A stretch of DNA of 64,000 nucleotides from a bacterium BMS3Abin14 (GCA_002897695.1 BDTG01000039.1:1-64000), one strand, 5' to 3'; counted from the first letter of the stretch, positions 24,509-33,787 are shown. Numbers and translations are program-made. The notes: generated from the letters alone by a model not told the origin.

Positions 24509-25810
24509 ATGGCAGGCAGCAATGAAAAGGTCGTCGTTTCAACCTACACAAACGGCATTCTGGACCCAGATGAGCCGATGCTCGGCCCGGTAAAGGATGG
24601 CGGCACCATTGAGGCAAATACAATGCCCGGCTGTTGGGGGCCGATGATAACCCCAAGTTTGCGGGGCGGCCATGAGGTGACTCAGCCGGTTTATGTGGAG
24701 AACGCGGAACCTGGGGATGCCGTCGCCATCAGGATCAAGGGTATAAAAATCGCATCCACCGCCACTGCCTCTGGCCATGACCGTATGATTGATGGACATT
24801 TCCTGGGTGATCCCTATGTGGCCAAAAAATGTCCCCAATGCGGTGCCCTGCATCCCGAAACCACGGTGGAAGGGATCGGCCAGAATGCAATTCGCTGTGC
24901 CGGTTGCGGTGCGGTGATAACAGCTTTCCAGGTCGAGAATGGCTACACCGTCGTTTTTGACGATGAGAGGTCTATCGGGGTGACCGTTGATAAGAAAACA
25001 GCAGAGCGGATTGCCCACGATTCCAGGAAATATGCCCAGCTTTCGGAAAACTGCAAACAGCATTCGACTCTGCTTTTTGCTCCTCACGATATCATCGGAG
25101 CCGTGTCCCGGACCAGGCCGTTCATGGGTCAGCTGGGAACAACCCCGGCCGTGAAAATGCCGGATTCCCATAACGCCGGCGACTTCGGGGTTTTTCTCAT
25201 TGGTGCGCCTCATGAGTACGCCCTTACCGAGGAGCAGCTCGAACTGCGCACCGACGGACACATGGATATCGACGCGGTCCGGCCGGGGACGATACTGCTG
25301 GCTCCTGTGAAAGTGCCTGGTGCAGGTGTATATCTGGGCGACATGCACGCGCTCCAGGGGGACGGAGAAGTTGCCGGGCACACTATGGATGTGGCCGGGA
25401 TCGTTACGGTGCAGGTTGATGTCGTTAAGGGACGGGAGCTTCAGGGACCGGTACTTTTCCCACTTGTCGAAGATCTCCCCTATCTGGCCAGACCTGTCAG
25501 CTCCAGGGAGAAGGCAAAAGCCGAAAAACTGGCGAAGAAATGGGGTATTCCCAGGCTGGAGAAATCCGCTCCTATCTCTGTAATTGGAACAGGGGCTGAT
25601 CTGAACAAGGCTACGGAAAACGGGATGCAGCGAGCGGGCGATCTCCTTGGGATGAGCGTTCCGGAAGTGATGAACCGGGCCACAATTACCGGCGCTATTG
25701 AAATCGGCCGTCTACCGGGAGTAGTTCAGGTTACCTTCCTGGCACCGCTGGAAAACCTGGAAAGGGCCGGTCTCCTTCCCTTTGTGCAGGAGCAGTATGG
25801 GATTGGCTAA
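24509..25810 (+). CDS. Acetamidase/formamidase family protein with a zinc-ribbon insert
   Basis: The 433-residue protein has the FmdA/AmdA family pattern: GGHEVTQPVYVENAEPGD, SGHDRMIDGHF, DSHNAGDFG, LGDMHALQGDGEVAGHTMD. These enzymes hydrolyse short amides to ammonia and acid. A CPQCG...CAGCG pair (C108, C111, C130, C133) sits inside the N-terminal half as a small zinc ribbon. The AGGAGG site gives ATG at 24509. No amide transporter or urea gene lies near. It is one of two family members in the window; the other (39122) differs greatly. Confidence 0.85.
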   Translation: MAGSNEKVVVSTYTNGILDPDEPMLGPVKDGGTIEANTMPGCWGPMITPSLRGGHEVTQPVYVENAEPGDAVAIRIKGIKIASTATASGHDRMIDGHFLGDPYVAKKCPQCGALHPETTVEGIGQNAIRCAGCGAVITAFQVENGYTVVFDDERSIGVTVDKKTAERIAHDSRKYAQLSENCKQHSTLLFAPHDIIGAVSRTRPFMGQLGTTPAVKMPDSHNAGDFGVFLIGAPHEYALTEEQLELRTDGHMDIDAVRPGTILLAPVKVPGAGVYLGDMHALQGDGEVAGHTMDVAGIVTVQVDVVKGRELQGPVLFPLVEDLPYLARPVSSREKAKAEKLAKKWGIPRLEKSAPISVIGTGADLNKATENGMQRAGDLLGMSVPEVMNRATITGAIEIGRLPGVVQVTFLAPLENLERAGLLPFVQEQYGIG

Positions 25811-25870
25811 ATAAAAACATGATTTTCCCGACGAGAATCTGGAAGGCCTCGTCGTCATCAGGGTTGGAGC

Positions 25871-26491
25871 TTACCGGGTCATCAAACCTCGAATCGCCTT
25901 CGCCACGTCCCGGCTGAAATCCTCCAGAATCCTGTTCTCGGCGGCCACAACGGCATCGTAACTATGTTCAGCGACGTGGACCCGATAGGTGGACATCCGT
26001 GTCAGCAGGGACACATCTTGTCCATCGATCACATCCCACTGCACGGTAAGGACCGCGTCCCCGTCAAACCGGGCGTCGAACCGGATTACGTTCACAGGCA
26101 CCCGATACCTTATTTTCAGATCCCCCCCCCACGGGGCGGCGATGACCTTAGCCGATCCCAGGAGGATCGATACATTCTCAGTCAGCGCCTTGGGAATGCC
26201 GTCTTCCAGCGGCTCGGCCCACCAGTCGAACTCAGCCAACCGGACCTGGTTATCATCCACCCGGGTAATGATCTGCGGTCGGTTGAGATAGGCCGCCAGC
26301 CTGACCGGCCCGACACCGATGATCGCGTCACCCAACTCCTCAGAGACATTCTGTTTCTCAGCGGTATCCAAGGCTCTTAGAACATACATCTTCGTGGATG
26401 TAACCGTACCCTTACCCAGGCTCAAGCATCCGCTCATAACCAGAAGGGAAAGGAACAGTGCGGGAATCACATAACGACGGGTCCTCATCAT
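25871..26491 (-). CDS. PqiC/ABC-auxiliary lipoprotein of the MCE system
   Basis: The 206-residue protein starts with a lipoprotein signal (VMSGC lipobox near residue 20) and has the ABC-type transport auxiliary domain: VGPVRLAAYLNRPQIITR, FDWWAEPLEDGI. In Pqi and Mla-like systems such lipoproteins bridge to the outer membrane. Its ATG overlaps the stop of the MCE gene by four bases, so translation is coupled. It is last in the four-gene operon 29533-25871. Confidence 0.85.
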   Translation of the reverse strand: MMRTRRYVIPALFLSLLVMSGCLSLGKGTVTSTKMYVLRALDTAEKQNVSEELGDAIIGVGPVRLAAYLNRPQIITRVDDNQVRLAEFDWWAEPLEDGIPKALTENVSILLGSAKVIAAPWGGDLKIRYRVPVNVIRFDARFDGDAVLTVQWDVIDGQDVSLLTRMSTYRVHVAEHSYDAVVAAENRILEDFSRDVAKAIRGLMTR

Positions 26492-27543
26492 TCGCCTCTC
26501 CTCTTGCCCCTGCCGTGTAAAAACTCGTCGGGCCTTTGCGCTATGGAATCCGTCAGAACCCTGAGTGACCTGGTCGCCCTGGACAGCTCATCAAGCACCC
26601 TGGACAGCTCAAAAGCCAGTTCGGTCTTGCCGTTTGTGGTGTCCTGTATGCTGGTCAGGGTGGACGTTGCCTGGTTCAGCGTGCCATGGGCCGACTCGAC
26701 GGCGCTCCGGGCACTTTTCATCAGGGGACTGATCTGAGCGTCAACCTCCTCCACAAGCTTATCTATGGATCGGGTCAGGGCAGTGACCTCTCCGGCCAGC
26801 GGCTTGACCTGGTCATTGACGTTCCGGACGAGAATACCAGCGTCCTTCATTGTCTTGCCCGTGGCATCCATGGCAGGAACAATCCCGGCATCCACTTCCT
26901 TGACCAGCTTGTCGACTTTGATGAGGATCCCCTTTATTTCCCGTATGCTGTCCATGAGTTCCGGAGCGTTGACCACCCTGTCTATCCCCGCCAGAGAACT
27001 ACTTATTCTGCCTGCAATCTTATCCAGGGGCATCCTCTCCAGTTTTTGGACAATTTCCTGAAAGGGCGCCGGGACTGTTGGGATCTCCGGAACTCCCATG
27101 TCTGTGCCAATCAGTCGTGCCGTCTTTTCGGGCATCAGGTCGAGATTCACGACAAGCTGTCCCGTGACAATGCTCTGCATGTCGAGCTGGGCCCTTAATC
27201 CATTTTTAACCAACTCGTCAATGGGGTCAGGAGCTACCTTCCTGATGCCCTGGATCACCGTGAGTTTTTCCGGTTCAATCTCGATGATCACCGGAATCCT
27301 GGCGGTCAACTGCTGGGCATCGATCTGGAGTGTGATGTCCAGGACAGAACCGATCCTTACCCCACGGAAGTTGACCGGGGCGCCTACATGCAGACCTTTC
27401 ACCGACCCGTTGAAAAAACATACGAACTTCGGTCTGTTCTCCAGAAACCCGCCACTGCTGAATATCAAAAGAGCAACAACGATAAGCAGGATGGCTCCGA
27501 CGACGAAAACCCCGATAACCCTCGGGCTGGCTCTCTTACTCAT
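26488..27543 (-). CDS. MCE-domain lipid-transport protein (MlaD/PqiB family)
   Basis: The 351-residue protein has an N-terminal anchor (about 8-28), one MCE domain (NGSVKGLHVGAPVNFRGVRIGSV about residue 42-64), and a long helical C-terminal region with coiled-coil periodicity (about 160-330). MCE proteins form hexameric rings and tubes that ferry lipids across the periplasm. Between MlaF-like ATPase and PqiC lipoprotein genes, it is the substrate-binding part of this ABC system. The long helical part suggests a needle-like tunnel as in PqiB or LetB, with fewer MCE domains. Confidence 0.87.
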   Translation of the reverse strand: MSKRASPRVIGVFVVGAILLIVVALLIFSSGGFLENRPKFVCFFNGSVKGLHVGAPVNFRGVRIGSVLDITLQIDAQQLTARIPVIIEIEPEKLTVIQGIRKVAPDPIDELVKNGLRAQLDMQSIVTGQLVVNLDLMPEKTARLIGTDMGVPEIPTVPAPFQEIVQKLERMPLDKIAGRISSSLAGIDRVVNAPELMDSIREIKGILIKVDKLVKEVDAGIVPAMDATGKTMKDAGILVRNVNDQVKPLAGEVTALTRSIDKLVEEVDAQISPLMKSARSAVESAHGTLNQATSTLTSIQDTTNGKTELAFELSRVLDELSRATRSLRVLTDSIAQRPDEFLHGRGKRRGE

Positions 27544-27609
27544 GGTCCACCTTCATCTTTCCTGTGCAATTTTCACCATAATTTCCATCCAGAATGATAA
27601 CTGCGATCA

Positions 27610-28389
27610 TCAGGCCGTTTCTCCCGATCTCCCGCGCATGAGAAACTCACGGACCTTCTGATTCTCCGAATGGTCCCTCAGATATTTCGGATCGCCCCGG
27701 GCGATCATGGTTCTGGTATCCGGGTCCAGAAAAACCGAGTTATTGCCGATGGCGAAGATACTGAACAGCTCGTGGGTGACCACGATGATCGTGGCGCCCA
27801 GGCTCTCGCTCAGATCAACAATCAGTTCGTCAAGCAGACGGGCGCTGATGGGGTCCAGACCTGCTGAAGGCTCGTCGAAGAACAGAATCTCCGGATCAAG
27901 AGACATGGCACGCGCCAGACCGGCCCTCTTCTGCATTCCGCCGCTGATCTCAGAGGGGTAGTAGTCCTCGAACCCTTCCAGACCCACCAGGGAAAGCTTA
28001 TAGGAAACGATCTCCAGGATCCGGGAGAGCGTCAAGTCAGTATACGTCTGAAGCGGGATGGCGACGTTCTCCGCCAGTGTCATGGAACTCCACAGTGCCC
28101 CGCTCTGGTAAAGGATGCCGAAATCCCTCCTGATCTGTCTACGTTCTTCATCGGTCACATCCCAGAAACTCACTCCTTCGTAAAGAATCCTTCCCTTGGC
28201 GGGTGAAATCAAACCCACCATGTGTCTCATGAGGGTACTTTTCCCGCAACCGCTTCTCCCCATGACAATGAATATCTCACCTTTATTAACGGTGAAATTC
28301 AGATCCCGTTGGAGAACAAAGCTACCGAAAGCCATGGTCAGGTCCTCAACAACGATGTGGGGTTCTCCCTTTTTAGTTTTCCGAGCCAT
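27610..28389 (-). CDS. mlaF: MlaF-like ABC ATPase
   Basis: The 259-residue ATPase has Walker A GRSGCGKST, Q-loop YQSGALWSS, the signature EISGGMQKRAGLARA and Walker B EILFFDEPSAGLDP, followed by the H-switch TH. The GGMQKR signature is characteristic of MCE/MlaF transporters. It follows the permease gene by 10 bases and precedes the MCE protein. ATP hydrolysis drives phospholipid movement between membranes. Confidence 0.9.
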   Translation of the reverse strand: MARKTKKGEPHIVVEDLTMAFGSFVLQRDLNFTVNKGEIFIVMGRSGCGKSTLMRHMVGLISPAKGRILYEGVSFWDVTDEERRQIRRDFGILYQSGALWSSMTLAENVAIPLQTYTDLTLSRILEIVSYKLSLVGLEGFEDYYPSEISGGMQKRAGLARAMSLDPEILFFDEPSAGLDPISARLLDELIVDLSESLGATIIVVTHELFSIFAIGNNSVFLDPDTRTMIARGDPKYLRDHSENQKVREFLMRGRSGETA

Positions 28390-28399
28390 CTTCCTTTCC

Positions 28400-29533
28400 T
28401 CAGATCCCCAGTTGGTTGAAGATCATGGTCATGACAGCGCAGGAGGCAATTATCCAGGTGATTCCCGTCACCACCGCCGATGTGGCCGCCGCTCCCACAT
28501 CCCAGGCGCTGCGACCGCACTGCATACCCCGCAGGCATCCAGCGACGGCCACCAGAACACCGTACACAGCGCCCTGGAACAGTCCAACCCAGATATTGAC
28601 CATTGGGATCGCGGCCCTGGTCTGCTGGTAATACTCTATGGGGGTGATGCCGAACAGGCCAATGCCCACCACAGCTCCGCCCAGGATGCCCAGGAGATCG
28701 GCGTAAAGGCAAAGTAGCGGCGTCATCAGAATAAGGGCCATCATCCGGGGCATGACCAGAAACTCGATGGGAGAGATCCCCAGTGTTCTTAAAGCGTCGA
28801 TCTCCTCGTTTACCTGCATGGTTCCCAACTGGGCCGCGTATGAGGCGCCGGTCCTGCCGGCAAGAACAATGCCGGTCATGATTGCGGCCATGGCGCGAAC
28901 AGTGGCCAGGCCCACCAGGTTGGCCACGTAAATCTCGGCCCCGGACATCGCAAGCTGTTCCGCCCCGATGAAAGCGAGGATGACACCCACCAGAAAGCTG
29001 ATCAGGCCGACGATGCCCAGGGCCTGCGCACCCGATTCCTGGATAAAAAGGAAGAGATCCGATTTCAGGTATTGGGCATTACCTCTGAAGAACCTCCCTG
29101 TGGCAATGACAATCTCGCCCAGAAATGTGAGGGTCTCCCGCCAGGAATGACCGGCATCGATGGTGGAAGTACCCACCTTCACCAGAAATGACCTCTTGAT
29201 GTCCTCCCTGCGCATATCCTCGCGTTCGGGGACAGTCGTTGCCAGGCGCAGAAGATCCCCTGCGCCCTCTGGAAGCCCCGATGGGTCCAGCCCGATCCCT
29301 TCCCTGTCACAAACCAGTTTGATCTTTTTCAGAAATATGGGGAGAGCGGAGTCCCAGGTGATAATCTCTCGGCCATCGAAGGAAACTTTCGTCACCTCTC
29401 CTGCCGCAAAAAGCCGATTTTCAAACTCTTCCGATGTGGGTATCGGATCCCTGATCCGCCATGATCCGGACAGGGTGAGCAGGAGAATGCGGCCCTCGGC
29501 AACGGTGTATGTAATCCGGAGAGGAGTACCCAT
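28400..29533 (-). CDS. mlaE: MlaE-type permease with N-terminal STAS-like domain
   Basis: Residues 1-105 form a small alpha/beta domain like STAS (MlaB) modules, and about 125-377 are the MlaE permease with five hydrophobic segments, EQLAMSGAEIYVANLVG and AGRTGASYAAQLGTMQVNEE. In many bacteria the STAS part is a separate MlaB; here it is fused, as in several Gram-negatives. First gene of the MCE operon. It probably sits with two ATPase subunits in the inner membrane. Confidence 0.88.
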   Translation of the reverse strand: MGTPLRITYTVAEGRILLLTLSGSWRIRDPIPTSEEFENRLFAAGEVTKVSFDGREIITWDSALPIFLKKIKLVCDREGIGLDPSGLPEGAGDLLRLATTVPEREDMRREDIKRSFLVKVGTSTIDAGHSWRETLTFLGEIVIATGRFFRGNAQYLKSDLFLFIQESGAQALGIVGLISFLVGVILAFIGAEQLAMSGAEIYVANLVGLATVRAMAAIMTGIVLAGRTGASYAAQLGTMQVNEEIDALRTLGISPIEFLVMPRMMALILMTPLLCLYADLLGILGGAVVGIGLFGITPIEYYQQTRAAIPMVNIWVGLFQGAVYGVLVAVAGCLRGMQCGRSAWDVGAAATSAVVTGITWIIASCAVMTMIFNQLGI

Positions 29534-29605
29534 ATATATTCCTCAGCACAGGATGATCAGGGTGTTCGGTCATCTGTTGTCAGTGAATCGACAGGGGTCA
29601 CTACC

Positions 29606-30184
29606 CTAAACCTTGGGTTCTTCCCCCAGCTTCATCCCCAATTCGAAGGCTGCCTTCATAACCTCTTTACTATCCTTAATCTCCCCTGCTTCATACGCCG
29701 ATCCATATACGGTCCCGGCAATCCTTACGCCAAGGTAGGCTGATATATCCTGGAACATGCGCAGGGCGTTGACAGCGCCGGAAGTGAAGGGATCAGAATC
29801 GGCGTAGGTAAGGAGTATCCCGAATTCTTTGCCCCTGAAAACATTTTTTTCTCCACCACCCACTGCGTAGATCCTGTCAATCACCATTTTGATCTGGGCG
29901 GTAACGGAAAACCAGTAAATGGGACTGGCGAAAACTATGGAGTCGGCCTCCCTGAACTGACCGTAAATCCCCTGCATGTCGTCGTCGACGACGCATCCCT
30001 GTGCGTGGGCACCCTGGCAATGGTTGCACCCCGTGCAGGGGCTTATATCCATACCGTGAAGGTACAGGGTCCGGACGTCAGCTCCGGATTTTTCGGCTCC
30101 TTCCGCCAGTTGTTGGGCGAGTACCGCGCTGTTGCCGGTCTTTCGGGGGCTTCCCAGGAGAATGAGCACCTGTTTTGCAGCCAT
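29606..30184 (-). CDS. Flavodoxin-family NADPH-dependent FMN reductase / iron-sulfur flavoprotein-like
   Basis: The 192-residue flavodoxin-like protein has an FMN phosphate loop GSPRKTGNS near the N-terminus, the family SPIYW loop, and a Cys-rich insertion DISPCTGCNHCQ plus a further Cys, as in iron-sulfur flavoproteins (Isf). It would move electrons between NAD(P)H or ferredoxin and small molecules. The ATG has a GGGAGCGG ribosome site. A 36-base remnant nearly identical to the part coding for MDISPCTGCNH lies 5 kb away at 35025, pointing to a lost paralogue. Confidence 0.83.
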   Translation of the reverse strand: MAAKQVLILLGSPRKTGNSAVLAQQLAEGAEKSGADVRTLYLHGMDISPCTGCNHCQGAHAQGCVVDDDMQGIYGQFREADSIVFASPIYWFSVTAQIKMVIDRIYAVGGGEKNVFRGKEFGILLTYADSDPFTSGAVNALRMFQDISAYLGVRIAGTVYGSAYEAGEIKDSKEVMKAAFELGMKLGEEPKV

Positions 30185-30202
30185 GTCCGCTCCCGTCTGT
30201 TG

Positions 30203-30261
30203 GAAAATGACACTTTTCGCTTTCCGTTAAGTAAATAGCCATGAATGGACATTTACGACCC
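30203..30261. repeat. Inverted copy of the TCGTAAAAAGTCC repeat
   Basis: On the minus strand this reads GGTCGTAAATGTCCATTCATGG then ATTTACTTAACGGAAAGCGAAAAGTGTCATTTTCC, matching the 5' half of the copy at 34443. It begins next to the flavodoxin gene start. The remaining space up to 30554 shows no gene; promoter signals for the cytochrome operon should lie here, but none stands out. Confidence 0.7.
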
Positions 30262-30554
30262 TGTCCTGGCTGATGGTTTCGAAAACAGGGCATACTTTAT
30301 TACATTTTCGATGGAAAGGTAAGGAGGGGAAAATGTGCGCCGGCGGCGCCCATTAATAGGCACCGGTGATTCCGTAATGGACGGCCCCAGGAATTGCCCG
30401 TGTTTCGGTCTTTCGAGAAAACTTGCTAGTAAGGTCAACTGGAGGTAAACTCTCAGAAGAATATCAGCTTGGCCCGCCGAGTAAAGCGAGTCCGCGTCAT
30501 TTGCCATTTCAAAACCAGGTATCCGTCCACGATGGCTAAAGGGAGGTCAATGTA

Positions 30555-30728
30555 ATGGGAGATTTGCCGATCCAGATGCTGCCCGCAGTGCCCCATATTA
30601 TTCTCGGAGTCTTCAGCCTTGCCATTCCCAATCTTGTTTTTTGGTTGTTGGTGATTGTTCTTTTCTTCCTGGCAGCTTGGGCCCGTCTGCCCAAAGCCTT
30701 TGAACCGGGTCCAGAGAAGGAGACGTGA
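30555..30728 (+). CDS. 57-residue single-helix membrane protein of the cytochrome b operon
   Basis: The 57-residue ORF begins at ATG 30555 behind GGGAGG and ends directly before cytochrome b (stop 30726-30728, next start 30732). It contains one long hydrophobic helix with GVFSLAIPNLVFWLLVIVLF, followed by AARLPKAFEPG-like charged residues. Its position and one-helix size resemble the small subunits of cytochrome b6f-type complexes, but no homology is asserted. Confidence 0.72.
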   Translation: MGDLPIQMLPAVPHIILGVFSLAIPNLVFWLLVIVLFFLAAWARLPKAFEPGPEKET

Positions 30729-30731
30729 GTG

Positions 30732-31343
30732 ATGGCGCACCGGATAAACTTGACGGCGAAAACTCGGCAGGCGCTAACGGACAGTATCTCTCTCGAAGAC
30801 GCCCTTCCTACCAAGATGCCCGTTTATGTCGACTCCATGGCGTATCTCTTCGGCGTATCGGCGCTTTCGGCTTTGGGTATTCTGATCTTTAGCGGTCTGA
30901 CTTTAAGCATCTTCGGACCGACCTGGTACCACATCTCCGGGACAGGGCACTTTGTGCACTCCCTCCATTTCTGGGCTGTGCAGGTCTTTTTCCTGGCTCT
31001 CGTGCTCCACCTGCTCACAAAATATACATTGGCCGCATGGCGGGACGGACGCTGGAAGACCTGGATGGTGGGCATTCTGGCCTTTGGAATCGCGGTTTTC
31101 ACCGGTTTGACCGGCTTTCTGATTCAGACCAACTTCGATGCCCAGTGGATCGCCGTACAGGCGAAAGACGCCATGAACGCCCTGGGAGTGGGTGCCTTTT
31201 TCAACACCATGAATACCGGCCAGGTGCTGACCTTGCACGTGGTTTTCCTCCCGGCACTGCTTACGGCATTGGTGCTTGTCCATCTTTTCCTGATTCGCCG
31301 CGAGGGCCCGGTCAAACCATTTGGAGCGGGGAGGGATAGCTGA
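30732..31343 (+). CDS. Cytochrome b, N-terminal (b6-type) domain
   Basis: The 203-residue protein is a four-helix b-type cytochrome. Haem-ligand histidines are H79 and H93 (13 residues between) and H169 and H184 (14 between), which is the b6f spacing rather than the 13/13 of cytochrome bc1. Also present are SLHFWAVQVFFLALVLHLL and GFLIQTNFDAQWIA. ATG at 30732 directly follows the 57-residue gene; a GTG at 30729 is possible. It should accept electrons from quinol in the inner membrane. No Rieske protein, c1/f cytochrome or normal subunit IV is present nearby. Confidence 0.88.
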   Translation: MAHRINLTAKTRQALTDSISLEDALPTKMPVYVDSMAYLFGVSALSALGILIFSGLTLSIFGPTWYHISGTGHFVHSLHFWAVQVFFLALVLHLLTKYTLAAWRDGRWKTWMVGILAFGIAVFTGLTGFLIQTNFDAQWIAVQAKDAMNALGVGAFFNTMNTGQVLTLHVVFLPALLTALVLVHLFLIRREGPVKPFGAGRDS

Positions 31344-32296
31344 TGAGCCGCAAATCAGAGGCGTATTTTCGCGACGTTCCCATGAAACCGTATGACTTGC
31401 TGCGGGAAGGGCTTGTGGTGTTTTTGTTTCTGGCGGGAATAATCTTCGTGCTGGCCGCTGTCTTCGGTTCGCCGGATTACCCCCCTGTGAACAGTCATGA
31501 TGTGGCGAAATACCAACCCGTCGCCTATCTCAAGACAACCGCCAATATCCTGGCCGGTAACTCCGGCATCCAGGACTACGGTCCGCCGTATACGTCGGAT
31601 ACCGCCAATGTGCAGCAGGTTCTGTCTCTTGCTCCGGCGGCCTGGTTCGGGGTGCGCTATCCGCTCGATGCTTCCAGGGATTTTGTCCTCAAGCCCCTGG
31701 AGCGGGTTGCCGCCATGGACAAGGGGGTGGCCCGCGCCCTCAAGGCCTATGAGGCTGTCGGCCACGACCGGCAACAGACCTGGTTGAAGGCCTACCTTGC
31801 CGCCCTTGATAAGGCCGCCGTAAACAATGGCGAGGTGCAGGTACCCGCCGGCGACTACGGCCCGGTCCCCGTTTTGATGAACGGCATGCTCGGACTGGGA
31901 CGGGCGGGCCTGTTGGAAGGCGCCCTGGATAGCAGTGCCTGGACCCCTTTCAACCTGGATTTCACCAGGTCGCTGTTGTTCTTTTCGGAGGATGTGGACG
32001 GTAGTGTGGCGGACAATCTGAATATGTCGGGCGAGCAGATGGGTATCTCCCATGAGACGGGCCCTTTCCCAGGGGCATGGTGGCTTATGCCTTACGCAGC
32101 CCTCTACCAGATACCGTTCATGTCCGCATCTCCCAACGCCGATCTGCTGGCGGGCGTGATCATGATTGGACTTTTCCTGGTGCTGCTTTTCATACCCTTT
32201 CTGCCGGTCTTAAACCGCGTGCCTTTTTGGGTGAAAATATACAGGATTATCTGGCGCGATTGGTATTCCCGTTCCGGCGAAGACAAGTCGGCGTAG
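31343..32296 (+). CDS. Cytochrome b partner: membrane protein with large extracytoplasmic domain
   Basis: The 317-residue protein has one N-terminal helix (about 20-43), a soluble region of about 190 residues, and a C-terminal helix ADLLAGVIMIGLFLVLLFIPFLP followed by NRVPFWVKIYRIIWRDWY. The last part resembles the end of cytochrome b subunit IV (hydrophobic helix and basic tail), but the three-helix subunit IV fold is not seen. No haem CxxCH occurs in it. ATG at 31343 is the last base of the cytochrome b stop. It is probably part of the quinol-oxidising unit; function of the soluble part unknown. Confidence 0.72.
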   Translation: MSRKSEAYFRDVPMKPYDLLREGLVVFLFLAGIIFVLAAVFGSPDYPPVNSHDVAKYQPVAYLKTTANILAGNSGIQDYGPPYTSDTANVQQVLSLAPAAWFGVRYPLDASRDFVLKPLERVAAMDKGVARALKAYEAVGHDRQQTWLKAYLAALDKAAVNNGEVQVPAGDYGPVPVLMNGMLGLGRAGLLEGALDSSAWTPFNLDFTRSLLFFSEDVDGSVADNLNMSGEQMGISHETGPFPGAWWLMPYAALYQIPFMSASPNADLLAGVIMIGLFLVLLFIPFLPVLNRVPFWVKIYRIIWRDWYSRSGEDKSA

Positions 32297-32452
32297 CCGC
32301 CTGAAAGGCATGTTCAAAAAAAATCTGCTCTTCAGCAAATTCATACCAAAGTGCTCCGAACCACCCCGGCTTTTTTTCGGCCTGGTATTTGCCAATCTGA
32401 AAAACCGGAGATATACTCTAACCAGACACCTCCAGGGAATATCCAGTGCGTA

Positions 32453-32485
32453 GAGTAAAAAACCATTCATGGACTTTTTACGACA
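32453..32485. repeat. Inverted fragment of the TCGTAAAAAGTCC repeat
   Basis: GAGTAAAAAACCATTCATGG then ACTTTTTACGAC between the cytochrome operon and FprA; the ends form an imperfect stem and could act as a terminator. Confidence 0.65.
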
Positions 32486-32522
32486 CTAAACATAAACCGG
32501 TACAAGTAGAGGAGATGTATCC

Positions 32523-33701
32523 ATGTACAAAAGGCAGATAAAGAAAAGGATTTACTGGATGGGAGCCGTTGATTGGGACAGGCGCCTTTTTGATTCTCTC
32601 ATTCCGCTTCCAGACGGCACTACGTACAATGCCTACCTGGTTGAAGGGAGCGAAAAAACCGCTTTACTGGACACAGTCGATCTGTCCATGGTCGATGAAT
32701 TGATGGCACAACTGGACGGGGTCCCCAAAATCGACTTTATCATCTCTCATCATGCCGAGCAGGATCATTCCGGGGCCATCCCCCGGGTTCTCGACAGGTT
32801 TCCAGAAGCAACAGTGGTCGCGACCCCCAAAGCCAGGGGCATGCTCATTGATCTGCTAAGAATTCCCGAAAACAAATTTGTCACGGTGAAGGACGGCGAG
32901 ACGCTATCGCTCGGCGACAAGACCCTCAGGTTTATTCACACGCCCTGGGTACACTGGCCGGAAACCATGGTGACCTACCTGGAAGAAGATCGCATCCTTT
33001 TCAGTTGTGATTTTTATGGGTCCCATATCGCGACCACCGATCTTTTCGTGAACGACCAAGGACGTGTGTACGAAGCCGCAAAACGCTACTTTGCCGAGAT
33101 AATGATGCCATTTCGGAATGTGATCGCAAAGAATGTCGAAAAACTCAAAGGATACGACATTCAAATGATCGCCCCTAGCCACGGACAGATCTATGACCGT
33201 CCGGCCTGGATCATGGATGCTTACCTGGAGTGGACTCTTGGAACGCCCAAAAACATGGTTGTGCTCCCCTATGTTTCCATGCATGCCAGTACCAGGCTTA
33301 TGGTGGATTATATGGTGTCCTCTCTGGTGAAAAAAGGGGTGAGTGTTGAGCCGTTTAACCTGACGGTGACCGATATCGGAAAGCTCGCCATGGCGCTGAT
33401 CGATGGGGGAACGATTGTCCTTGGAACGCCCACGGTCCTGGCCGGCCCTCATCCTCTGGTCGCGTACTGCGCCTTTCTGGCCAATGCCTTGCGGCCCAAG
33501 GCTCAATTTCTTTCAATTGTCGGTTCGTATGGATGGGGTGGCAAAACCGTGGAAACGCTTGCGGGGATGATACCCAATCTCAAGGTCGAGGTGTTGGACC
33601 CTGTATTGTGTAAAGGGGTTCCATCGGAAAATGATTTCAGGGCGATGGATAAACTGGCTGACGCCATTGCAAAAAAACACACGCAGCACGGATTCAGATA
33701 A
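32523..33701 (+). CDS. fprA: FprA-type A flavoprotein (flavodiiron protein)
   Basis: At 392 residues this is the usual length: an N-terminal metallo-beta-lactamase-like diiron domain (H-x-E-x-D-H at 77-82, with later His and Asp ligands in SCDFYGSH and PSHG) and a C-terminal flavodoxin domain (YVSMHASTRLMVDYM, SYGWGGKT). These soluble enzymes reduce O2 to water or NO to N2O, a protection system of anaerobes. A GAGGAG site precedes ATG 32523. It is preceded by a repeat hairpin, so it probably has its own promoter. Confidence 0.93.
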   Translation: MYKRQIKKRIYWMGAVDWDRRLFDSLIPLPDGTTYNAYLVEGSEKTALLDTVDLSMVDELMAQLDGVPKIDFIISHHAEQDHSGAIPRVLDRFPEATVVATPKARGMLIDLLRIPENKFVTVKDGETLSLGDKTLRFIHTPWVHWPETMVTYLEEDRILFSCDFYGSHIATTDLFVNDQGRVYEAAKRYFAEIMMPFRNVIAKNVEKLKGYDIQMIAPSHGQIYDRPAWIMDAYLEWTLGTPKNMVVLPYVSMHASTRLMVDYMVSSLVKKGVSVEPFNLTVTDIGKLAMALIDGGTIVLGTPTVLAGPHPLVAYCAFLANALRPKAQFLSIVGSYGWGGKTVETLAGMIPNLKVEVLDPVLCKGVPSENDFRAMDKLADAIAKKHTQHGFR

Positions 33702-33767
33702 TACTGGGGTTCCCCCTACCCACAGATTTTGCGGAAAAGGCTGAGTAGTTATGTTCTTATTTGATAT

Positions 33768-33787
33768 GGTCGCAGAAAGTCCATCTT
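33768..33787. repeat. Degenerate fragment of the TCGTAAAAAGTCC repeat
   Basis: GGTCGCAGAAAGTCCATC lies between the convergent FprA and carbonic anhydrase genes and resembles the repeat core. It is weaker than the other copies. Confidence 0.4.
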
